This document shows positions 26,748-34,103 of a DNA stretch of 64,000 nucleotides, piece by piece. How positions within the stretch are numbered: the stretch's first letter is position 1; every line of letters begins with the position of its first letter. Made by a program: the position numbers and the translations under genes. The DNA is taken from contig CAVWMN010000009.1 in assembly GCA_963756115.1 (NCBI GenBank), forward strand, positions 124,001-188,000, read 5' to 3'. The DNA is from JTS-RE37 sp963756115 (lineage in GTDB: Bacteria > Bacteroidota > Bacteroidia > Flavobacteriales > Flavobacteriaceae). The notes beneath the pieces were generated by a model. That model was not told where the DNA came from. It searched no databases and saw nothing but the letters and a program-made list of their open reading frames with translations.

Positions 26748-27755
26748 TTAATAATTTGCATACCCAAGTATCCCTATTGCCGCTATAAGAACGGCCAAAC
26801 CACCCAAAAGAACTTTAAAGGGTTTTTTTGCGTTTTTCCATTCTCCCGCCCGGTAAGCCCAAATATTGCTGATGATCAAGGCAAGGCCCAATAATATCGG
26901 CCAACCGATTACAGGCCCTAATTTGCCCATCAGTGCTGCGCCTTGACCATATACCCCGAGTGCGGCAAACCAAAAGATCCCGGATAAAATCGCCCATTTA
27001 TAGGCTTTGCCGTTATTTAACGATTTATAGGAATCCCATGATTTTTTTTGCGTCAATCGAAAGAGTGCATAACCACCGTTCATGGCAAAAGCTCCAATGA
27101 GAACTACAACCCAAGCAGCTAAACTTGCATTTTGTGTGTCCACTCCGAATTGCTCCTCGGCCACCTTCGCCACTGGGGCAGCATTAGAAAAACCGACATT
27201 CAAAAATGCTGATAGGACGCCCGACGCTACAGCAATCAGTACGCCAAGATTTATGGACTTATTGGTCGTGGAATTATCCGTTTTTAGTTTATCCCGTTGT
27301 ACTCCTGCAACAGCGGTAATCGCCACACCAACCAAAAGTAATCCGACACCCATTAAAATAATAGGAAAGGAGGGTTGAGAGGTTGCGCCATCAATCTGAA
27401 ACAACGGAATAATGGATCCCATAGATGCGGCAAGTCCCATGACAATACCATAGGTAATTGAAATACCGGTTTTTTCTACACTCACCCCAAACAGAATGCC
27501 ACCGATTCCCCACAGGAAACCATAGAATGCTGCCAACCACAAAATAGATCTATCAGTATGGGATATTACCTCGAATAAATCCGGAATAACGATCAAGGAC
27601 CACACTACAGGCACCAAAATCATGGCTACAAAGGCATGTATAAGCCACCATGCTTCCCATTTTAATGGGGCCATATACTTCATTCCCAACCCAAAAGTTC
27701 CTTGAAAGAAACTTGCGAAGACCACCAAAGTAATTGCTAGAATAGAGTTATCCAT
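26748..27755 (-). CDS. RhaT-family (DMT-type) sugar transporter
   Basis: 335 residues with about ten membrane helices. The opening FASFFQGTFGLGMKYMAPLKWEAWWLIHA and GFLWGIGGILFGVSVEKTGISITYGIVMGL are typical of the L-rhamnose:proton symporter family RhaT. It sits in the inner membrane and would import a monosaccharide. Placed between the GntP permease and the anhydrogalactonate genes, with its own operator (27853-27881), its cargo is more likely an anhydro-sugar or galactose than rhamnose, as no rhamnose genes are near. The start at 27755 is the only suitable one before the first helix. Confidence 0.88.
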   Translation of the reverse strand: MDNSILAITLVVFASFFQGTFGLGMKYMAPLKWEAWWLIHAFVAMILVPVVWSLIVIPDLFEVISHTDRSILWLAAFYGFLWGIGGILFGVSVEKTGISITYGIVMGLAASMGSIIPLFQIDGATSQPSFPIILMGVGLLLVGVAITAVAGVQRDKLKTDNSTTNKSINLGVLIAVASGVLSAFLNVGFSNAAPVAKVAEEQFGVDTQNASLAAWVVVLIGAFAMNGGYALFRLTQKKSWDSYKSLNNGKAYKWAILSGIFWFAALGVYGQGAALMGKLGPVIGWPILLGLALIISNIWAYRAGEWKNAKKPFKVLLGGLAVLIAAIGILGYANY

Positions 27756-27815
27756 TAATTAGATACATTTTTTTTAAAAGGGAAGAGTAGCGAGAATACC
27801 ATTCAACCATCCTCA

Positions 27816-27881
27816 CAAAGAAACTCGAATATGCATAGTAAGTATTGGCAGATTTTACCCCGAACTGGCATTATTTTAACC
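27816..27881 (-). promoter_or_regulatory. Operator and -7 element of the RhaT/Dau unit
   Basis: Operator copy at 27853-27881 with half-sites GGTTAAAAT and GGGTAA (21 bp apart). The -7-like octamer TTTCTTTG lies at 27816-27823, 29 nt downstream. It should drive RhaT and, by read-through, the enolase-family gene, aldehyde dehydrogenase, kinase, aldolase and VOC genes. Confidence 0.77.
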
Positions 27882-27906
27882 ATTCCCAATAAAAATATGT
27901 TTTAGG

Positions 27907-29211
27907 TCAAACCCTCCCCATAAATAAGTATAACAACAGAACCATGAGTCCGGCAGATAGCGAAACAATGGCGGTAAGAAGACTAAAGGATTTAAGAAGT
28001 TTGGAAACGGTGACCCCATGGACTTCTTTGAACAACCAGAAAAAACTGCTATTTACATGAATGATACCCAATGATCCTGCACAGATAGCAGCAGCCGTAA
28101 ATTCTGGATCCAGTGACCCATTGGAAACTAATGGCGCTATTATGGATGCTGAAGTAATTAGCGAAACGGTTATGGAGCCTGTTACGGTTGTGAACAACAG
28201 ACTAAGTAAGAAGGGTACAACTATGCCCATTGCGGAAATACCATCTACATCGGAAAAAAGTGAATTCACGATTTCGGTATCCTTGATGACCTGCCCAAAG
28301 GCACCTCCCGTTCCGGTAATTAAAATAACAATGGCCGATTTGGCTCCAGAGGTTTGAAAATAGTGGTTCAGTTTGGACGAAAAATTGTTTACGTCCAATA
28401 ACGGCAGTGCAAAGACCACGCCGATCATCAAAGCCCAAACGGGATTTTTGATAAACGATATAATCGGATTGTCTCCAGGAAAGATAGTTCCTATTGACAT
28501 AAGAACCAGAGGTATTAATAGGGCAGCGAAAGGCAGGATTCTTTTAGGGCCATGGATTTGTTTTTTATCATGGATTGTCGTGGACTGTTCAGTTACGTGG
28601 GCTAATTTCAGGTTCTTTCCATTATATTTAATCCAGGCCAATCCCCCCCCAATTGCAGCAAGCGCCACAATGAAATTAACTGGAATTATATCACCGATAT
28701 TTATCTCAAGAATGGCGGCCACGGCCAATGGTCCGGGGGTCGGGGGAATCAATGCATGGGCCACGGTTAAGCTCATGGCGAGGGAAAGTCCTAAAACCAA
28801 AACGGAATGTCCCGATTTTCTTGATAACACTAGAATTGTTGGTAAAAGGGTCAAATAGGCTACATCCATGAATACAGGGATTCCTATTAGAAACCCAATG
28901 ACTGCCATACTAAGCGGTAGGTATTTCGTGCCAAACAAATTGATAATACTATCGGCAATAACATCCGCCCCCCCGCTCTCAGCCAGAATTTCGCCGAGCA
29001 AAGTGCCGAATAGAATTATAAGACCAATCCATTTTAAGGTGTTTCCGAATCCATTCAACAAGCTATCGGTTACTGTTTCGACGGATCCTCCTGTTGCCAG
29101 GCCCAAAATAAGACCGGAAATCAACAGGGCGGGAATGGGATGAACTTTGATGACCGTGACCGCAACAATCAATAAAATGATGCAGCCCGTTAATATAAGG
29201 AGTCCGGTCAT
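27907..29211 (-). CDS. GntP-family gluconate/sugar-acid permease
   Basis: 434 residues with about twelve hydrophobic helices and the GntP signatures GTLLGEILAESGGADVIADS, ALIPPTPGPLAVAAIL and TGTGGAFGQVIKDT. These permeases bring gluconate-like acids into the cytoplasm by proton symport. The gene is alone behind its own operator (29281-29309), with the next operator directly after its stop. A sugar acid arising from the galactan, such as galactonate or anhydro-galactonate, is the likely cargo, which would make it a second acid-sugar importer beside the MFS protein at 19-20.5 kb. Confidence 0.9.
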   Translation of the reverse strand: MTGLLILTGCIILLIVAVTVIKVHPIPALLISGLILGLATGGSVETVTDSLLNGFGNTLKWIGLIILFGTLLGEILAESGGADVIADSIINLFGTKYLPLSMAVIGFLIGIPVFMDVAYLTLLPTILVLSRKSGHSVLVLGLSLAMSLTVAHALIPPTPGPLAVAAILEINIGDIIPVNFIVALAAIGGGLAWIKYNGKNLKLAHVTEQSTTIHDKKQIHGPKRILPFAALLIPLVLMSIGTIFPGDNPIISFIKNPVWALMIGVVFALPLLDVNNFSSKLNHYFQTSGAKSAIVILITGTGGAFGQVIKDTEIVNSLFSDVDGISAMGIVVPFLLSLLFTTVTGSITVSLITSASIIAPLVSNGSLDPEFTAAAICAGSLGIIHVNSSFFWLFKEVHGVTVSKLLKSFSLLTAIVSLSAGLMVLLLYLFMGRV

Positions 29212-29243
29212 TAATTAAATGTTTTATTCTAGTAGTGTACCCA

Positions 29244-29309
29244 CAAACCTAATATAAAAAGTGCAATCCCATATTACGGCAATTAACTTCTTCCAGTACT
29301 ATTATAACC
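29244..29309 (-). promoter_or_regulatory. Operator and consensus -7 element of the GntP gene
   Basis: Operator copy at 29281-29309 with half-sites GGTTATAAT and AGTTAA (21 bp apart). The -7 element TAGGTTTG at 29244-29251 matches the Bacteroidota consensus TAnnTTTG exactly, 29 nt downstream. This copy anchors the register for the other five. Confidence 0.82.
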
Positions 29310-29398
29310 TTTCTGAATCGATTCATTATTAATGAATCAAAAGAGGCTGGAAAATCTTTAGAATTAGTGAAAGGATGGGTTTATTTCATTGACCTAGG

Positions 29399-30283
29399 TC
29401 ACACAGCTTCGGCCTTTTCATTGTACTTTTCCATATACTCAGATGGAGTACAGTTCATAAGTGCCTTAAACTGCCGATTAAAATTGGTAAGGGTGTTGAA
29501 CCCTGATTGATAACAAACAGTCGCAATTTGCATCTCTCCTTCTATCAAGAGTTTGCACGCATGCCTTAATCGTATTTCATTAAGATATTGGGTAAAGGAC
29601 TTGCGGGTTCGTTTTTTAAAGTACCGGCAAAAGGCATTTGGGGTCATATAGGCGATCGAAGCGACCTGTTCAAGCTCAATTTTATTTTCAAAATTTTCGG
29701 TTAAAAAAGAAACTATCCTTGCCATTCGGTCTTTTTCATTTTTATTATAGGTATTGGTAATTACCTCCGAACACAACAATGTAAAATTTTCACCCACGGA
29801 TAATATATCAAATATTTTCAATAGGTCAACAACACTGGACAAACCTTGATTACCAACCAAGCCTAGTATTTGGTTATGGACTAAATAAGTAGCAGCTTTA
29901 GAAAATTTTATACCCCTATCTGCCCTTTGAAAAAGAAGTTGTAGTTTTTTGGCCTCGGACAATTCTAAGAAATCTTCCCCTAAGAAATTATACTCGAACT
30001 TGATGACAACCAGATTTACTGCTTCATCCTCCAGGTTATCGGCATAATACTCCCTGTGGTTCCTAAAAAGATGTGGTACATTACTTCCAATCAAATATAA
30101 TTCGCCCGGTGCAAAATTACCTATTGAATTTCCTACATAGCGGGTCCCTGTACTTTTAATAAAATAGATAAGTTCCAATTCTTTATGAAAATGCCAGTCC
30201 TGTTCAATACAAGGTATCCTGTCCTGCCGCGCAAGAAAGGAGCTCTCTGGTCTTTTTTCAGTTTGTTTATATGTCAGTTTCAT
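29399..30283 (-). CDS. AraC-family transcriptional regulator
   Basis: 294 residues. The N-terminal half is a cupin-like sensor (HFHKELELIYFIKSTGTRYVG, FAPGELYLIGSNVPHLF). The C-terminal 100 residues hold two helix-turn-helix motifs (IELEQVASIAYMTPNAFCRYFKK and QIATVCYQSGFNTLTNFNRQFKAL, ending in the AraC tail TPSEYMEKY). It should sense a mono- or oligosaccharide and act on DNA with two half-sites in direct repeat. It stands at the head of the polysaccharide locus, and the 21-bp-spaced GGnTA half-sites found before six transcription units fit its kind of binding. In carrageenan users a similarly placed AraC protein activates the locus. Confidence 0.93.
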   Translation of the reverse strand: MKLTYKQTEKRPESSFLARQDRIPCIEQDWHFHKELELIYFIKSTGTRYVGNSIGNFAPGELYLIGSNVPHLFRNHREYYADNLEDEAVNLVVIKFEYNFLGEDFLELSEAKKLQLLFQRADRGIKFSKAATYLVHNQILGLVGNQGLSSVVDLLKIFDILSVGENFTLLCSEVITNTYNKNEKDRMARIVSFLTENFENKIELEQVASIAYMTPNAFCRYFKKRTRKSFTQYLNEIRLRHACKLLIEGEMQIATVCYQSGFNTLTNFNRQFKALMNCTPSEYMEKYNEKAEAV

Positions 30284-30316
30284 AGTACACCGTTTACTTC
30301 AGCGGTACAATCTATA

Positions 30317-30369
30317 TAAAGATAAAAAATTACCCGAAATATGGATAAAATTATATGCCTTTGGGTAAT
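30317..30369 (-). promoter_or_regulatory. Region upstream of the AraC gene: -7-like element and inverted repeat
   Basis: A -7-like octamer TATCTTTA lies at 30317-30324 (minus strand). A 7-bp inverted repeat ATTACCC (30329-30335 with 30363-30369) brackets a looser GGnTA-like pair with 23-bp spacing. The geometry differs from the six operator copies, so autoregulation, if any, uses another arrangement. Confidence 0.4.
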
Positions 30370-30671
30370 ATTGTGTTGGTTTAAGGATGGATTATTTGTT
30401 TTATGAAATAAAGTGTAGGCTCCGCTAGTGCGAACTGAAATTCAGAACTTATAAAATGTGGAACAGTGAAAAGGCTAATTGATTTTTATATGAGTAATGT
30501 GGTAAATGAATTACTTTTTTTGCAAATTATATTGTAATTTAGTACTGCAAAAGACGTGTAAAATTTGCATCGATCTGTACCATTTTGAACCGGGTTTAGA
30601 GTTCGGTTAAGCGTTCAAAAAAAAGATTTTAAAAATCTGAGAGTTAACATATTGTGATGACGACTTTACTC

Positions 30672-30740
30672 CTGTCATCCCGACGAACCGCCTATCAAGG
30701 CGTACCAAAACCCTGCTAATCGTATGATTTTCAGGGTTTT
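30672..30740 (+). terminator. CTGTCATCCCGAC box and intrinsic terminator before the second integrase
   Basis: The 13-mer CTGTCATCCCGAC (30672-30684) is followed by a terminator with a 9-bp stem AAAACCCTG (30707-30715 with 30732-30740), an inner AATC/GATT stem and a trailing T-rich tract. The same box plus hairpin recurs at 44247 and 44438. It may be the end of a small RNA, a REP-like repeat or an insertion-site relic. Confidence 0.6.
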
Positions 30741-30785
30741 TTATTTTCCCTGTTTTCATTTGAATCGTTTTAAAACCATCCTTTT

Positions 30786-30831
30786 GGTGTGCAATTCGGT
30801 GTGCAATGCAGTACGCAATTTGTTGTAAATT
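30786..30831. repeat. Four 12-bp iterons upstream of the second integrase
   Basis: GGTGTGCAAT at 30786 and 30798 (identical), AGTACGCAAT at 30810 and a degenerate GTTGTAAATT at 30822 repeat at exactly 12 bp. Their place 70-115 bp before the integrase suggests arm-type binding sites for the recombinase or an excisionase. Confidence 0.65.
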
Positions 30832-30899
30832 TAAATAGCATTTAGCCCTTTTAGATGTAGTCTTTAAACAAAAATTGTTTAATTAAAAAGACTTTCAAC

Positions 30900-32190
30900 A
30901 TGCGTACGGACAGCACATTAGGAGTGATCTTCTTCACTCGCAAGAAAAGGAACGACCCCGAAAAACTGGATATCTACGTCCGGATTACGGTCAACAAAAG
31001 ACGCGCCGAATTCAGTATAAAACGTGACATTGCGGTGTGCAATTGGAATATTTTCAGGTGTCGGGCCAAGAGAAACCGACCCCAAAACCTGATTTTACTG
31101 AACACCTACCTGGATGACGTATACGCCGAAGTTCTCAACGCCCACAAGCAATTACACTCGGAACGAAAGCTGATCACGGCCAAGGCGATCAAGGCGCAGG
31201 TACCTCGGGGAGGACGAGGAACGCATGACTTTGATGAAGGCCGTCGAATACCACAATCGTTAATATGCAACAAAACGCTCAAGTGGGGGACACTTAAGAA
31301 TTATTTTTCTACCGAAAAATATTTAGAATCAATTTCTGCTAGAGCGTTTAAAGACCGATGATATTTATTTGATACAATTGAATTATAAATTCATCGCCGA
31401 CTTCGAAAACTATATAAGAAACTACAGGCCAAGAAAAACGCGAAAGACCTGTTCGAACAATGGCGCAATGAAGCATCTCGAAAGGCTGATGAAAATCACA
31501 AATCTTGCCCTTAAAATGGAATGGTTGGAAAAAGACCCGTTCAGAAATTTCAAACTCCGTTACAACAGGAACGAAAGGGATTATCTAACAGAGCGGGAGT
31601 TGGACCTGATCGAAGGAACTTCATTCATGACAATCGGTCTGAACAGGGTCAAAGATGTTTTTCTCTTCAGTTGCTATACCGGTCTTTCCTATACCGATTT
31701 AAAGGAACTTTCAACCAGGCAGCTTTTAAAGGACATCAAAGGAAATCCCTGGATACATACGAAAAGGGCCAAAACCAATGAATCCGTCAAAATTCCCCTA
31801 CTTCCAAAGGCAAGGGAGATCCTGGAAAAGTATGCTGATGAAAAGAAAAAAGAGATTGATGGGAAATTATTGCCGGTTTATAGTAACCAAAAGACCAATA
31901 AATATTTAAAGTACATCGCAAAATCTTGTGGCATCCATAAGAATATTACTTTCCATGTTGCCCGTCACACCTTTGCAACGACGGTGACATTGTCCAATGG
32001 TGTCCCCATAGAGACCGTTTCAAAGCTTCTGGGGCATACAAAACTATCCACCACCCAAATCTATGCCAGAGTCCTTCAAAAGAAGGTGGGAGAGGATATG
32101 GAGCATTTAATGGCACATTACGAATCGAAAAAGAAACATCAGAGCGAAAGTCCCAAATCCTTACCCTTAAACTTTGCGCATGGTTCCTGA
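30900..32190 (+). pseudogene. Tyrosine recombinase (IntDOT-like) broken by several single-base indels
   Basis: The N-terminal arm-binding domain (STLGVIFFTRKKRNDPEKLDIYVRITVNKRRAEFS) is in frame 30900-31361, and the core and catalytic domains are in frame 31369-32190. Between 31200 and 31330 the reading frame shifts several times: the residues EDEERMTLMKAVEYHNR, NMQQNAQVG, TLKNYFSTEKYLES and LLERLKTDDIYLIQLNYKF each sit in successive frames, consistent with about four one-base insertions. The catalytic part is complete: TGLSYTDLKEL (first Arg replaced by Ser, as in IntDOT), HVARHTF, LGHTKLSTTQIYARV. The full product would be near 425 residues. It is probably inactive unless the indels are sequence errors. 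Confidence 0.85.
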
Positions 32191-32265
32191 TTCGATTTTA
32201 TAGCGTTCGGGCAGATAAGCGCCTGCCCGCCTCTGGCGGGTCAAGTAAAATCGAATTAGGGCGCA
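32182..32265. repeat. Hairpin element, inverted copy of 1108-1172
   Basis: An 11-bp perfect stem (ATTCGATTTTA at 32190-32200, complement at 32246-32256). The inner part holds a second hairpin CCCGCC-TCT-GGCGGG (32226-32240). The left flank GGTTCCTG and right flank TAGGGCGCA mirror the element at 1108-1172. It overlaps the last codons of the integrase relic and could also work as its terminator. Confidence 0.7.
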
Positions 32266-32744
32266 CACTACCCTTTTGCTGATACCAGTAACCAGTAGTA
32301 ATTATAACGGAATTTTTAGATTTACTGAGGTTAAAATTGGGAGAGCAAGAGGGTAACACGGCTACGCCATGTTACAATATCAATTCGTTCATTGTCAGAT
32401 CTTATAATATCTCCTGATTTATTATTTACAGTAAATAGTGCCGGAAGCCCTGATTTCACGTAAAATTTTACAGTAAATAAGGAATATTCCCCGCTTATAC
32501 CACGCAATCTGGTTAGTTTTAGTAAGTTTTGGGGCTTGCAGCGCGAAACTACGTTTCGCTCGCTATGTATAGTTTTAAATCTTAGTGGACTTATGAAATT
32601 TGACGTTCTATAACAGGTCAATTAAGGAGAATACTAAAAAGGACCAGGAATGGGACGTTTTAATATAAAGATCAACACGACTATCAAACAGTCCCGCAAA
32701 ACGGCCGATTTACTAAACTTAATTTACCCAAGGTATCGGTCTGG
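32266..32744. other. Intergenic with a relic of the integrase-associated hairpin
   Basis: At 32345-32375 GCAAGAGGGTAAC and an 8-of-9-bp stem (32353-32361 with 32367-32375) correspond to the hairpin after the first integrase. The open frames here (for example 32331-32621, minus) show no protein character. The rest looks like degraded DNA. Confidence 0.55.
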
Positions 32745-33974
32745 TCAGTCTTGGATAAAATCAATGCCAACTTCACCATTAACCAACCGATTCTCATTAT
32801 CAATACCACTAAAAACCCCATCTTGTATTTGGCTATTCGGCTTTAGATAATACGTTTTAAAGTAAATGTTCACTTGATCAAAGGCAATAATACCCGCAAA
32901 ATCGAAGCTAAAATGAACTACAGAACCTTTGTTCAAAAGTTCAAGACCGTCCTTTTCGAAATAAACATTTTCAGTTAAGGCTACCATCTTGAAATTGGTC
33001 GATAAAAGTTTAAACTTCAACTTCTCTACAAAACCATCAGGGAATTTAAAGGTAAATTCATAGTTGCCTGCCAAACTTTCATAAATTGATGCATATGGAC
33101 TTTCATCTGAGATTTCAAGAAAATGCTTGGGGACAACACTTTTGTTGACAATACGCTTGTTCCTGATCTCCATCGCGATATAGGGTGGAATATATGGCTT
33201 TTTTGAACGTACTTCCATGTCTTCCCTTGATTCGCATTTCTCCAAGATTGATTGACCGGCAACGGTGTTCGTATAAATATCAAAAGTGCAATAAGTGCCA
33301 ATTAGATAATTAGCATTCGAGGGGTCGTTATGACCGATATAGTAAATCTCATTTGCTCCTTCGACCAATTTTCCGTCCAAAAGGGTTTTGGTATGCATAT
33401 GGATGGTGTCTTCACGCCTAACGATATTCCCAAAATTGTGATGCTCCTTATAGCTACCATCCTCTTGAGGGTAGACGTAGGTATGTTTTATTTTTTTCCA
33501 ATTGTTGGAGATAATCGTTTCTCCTTTTAAAATCACATCGTCTTCTCCAAAATAATAGTTCAGGTAATAGTATGTCTTGCTGGCGTTTTCATCATAAAGC
33601 AAGGAGCGTTGTTTCTCATCTTTGAGCTCTTCGAGTCTATTCCCGTCCAAAAATGCATCAATGGAATCGTAACCCAAATACAAGAGCACAACGGACTTGT
33701 AATATCGATTTAATTTGATAATGGGTTTTCCCTTATGGAAATCACGTACTTTATCATAGAGGTATTTTCCGTTGATAAATTCACTTCCAATTCGTTCCAA
33801 ATCACTTTTGAGATTGGGCTTTTCGGGATCATAATTACTGTACCCAAAGAATTGCATTGATTTGGGAAGTTCTTGCAGCTTGTGCTTTGTCCTGAAGGTA
33901 TCCTGTAGGTGTTCCAACAAAATCGAAAAATATGCTGAAGTCAGTGGCAAGGAATCAACTTCCTGTTTTTTCAT
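32745..33974 (-). CDS. Hypothetical protein, 409 residues
   Basis: No family was recognised. The protein has no signal peptide or membrane segment and is rich in charged and aromatic residues. The N-terminal third (LTSAYFSILLEHLQDTFRTKHK, GKYLYDKVRDFHKGKPIIKLNRYYKSVVLLYLGYDSIDAFL) looks helical. The C-terminal two thirds (from about residue 170) look like beta-sheet with two similar modules (YIGHNDPSNANYLIGTYCTFDIY and LAGNYEFTFKFPDGFVEKLKFKLL), which might be lipocalin- or calycin-like sensing domains. It is divergent from the TonB receptor, with 129 bp between them containing two palindromes. A regulatory or effector role is possible but unproven. The cytoplasmic location is inferred from the missing signal. 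Confidence 0.75.
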   Translation of the reverse strand: MKKQEVDSLPLTSAYFSILLEHLQDTFRTKHKLQELPKSMQFFGYSNYDPEKPNLKSDLERIGSEFINGKYLYDKVRDFHKGKPIIKLNRYYKSVVLLYLGYDSIDAFLDGNRLEELKDEKQRSLLYDENASKTYYYLNYYFGEDDVILKGETIISNNWKKIKHTYVYPQEDGSYKEHHNFGNIVRREDTIHMHTKTLLDGKLVEGANEIYYIGHNDPSNANYLIGTYCTFDIYTNTVAGQSILEKCESREDMEVRSKKPYIPPYIAMEIRNKRIVNKSVVPKHFLEISDESPYASIYESLAGNYEFTFKFPDGFVEKLKFKLLSTNFKMVALTENVYFEKDGLELLNKGSVVHFSFDFAGIIAFDQVNIYFKTYYLKPNSQIQDGVFSGIDNENRLVNGEVGIDFIQD

Positions 33975-33996
33975 AAATTCCTATTTAATCTTTAAA

Positions 33997-34056
33997 ATTA
34001 TTAAATAATATTTTAATAATCCAAAGTAATCAAAAATAATAGGCATGGATTACTTT
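33997..34056. promoter_or_regulatory. Divergent intergenic region with two palindromes
   Basis: ATTATTAAA (33997-34005) pairs with 34012-34020, and AAAGTAATC (34023-34031) pairs with 34048-34056, both 9 bp and perfect. They lie between the divergent 409-aa gene and TonB receptor gene and are candidate operators or promoters for both. Confidence 0.45.
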
Positions 34057-34103
34057 TATAACGCATTAATTTCTAGTGCACTACTAACGTAATTAAAGAA
34101 CCA

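Noticed and set aside
30329..30369. Seventh strict copy of the locus operator before the AraC gene
   Set aside because: The half-sites are looser, the spacing is 23 instead of 21 bp and the -7 element is not at the fixed distance.
30786..30831. Replication origin reading of the 12-bp iterons
   Set aside because: No replication-initiator gene is near; the position directly before an integrase favours recombinase sites.
32331..32621. 96-codon minus-strand frame downstream of the second integrase
   Set aside because: It covers the hairpin region after the integrase and its translation looks non-coding.
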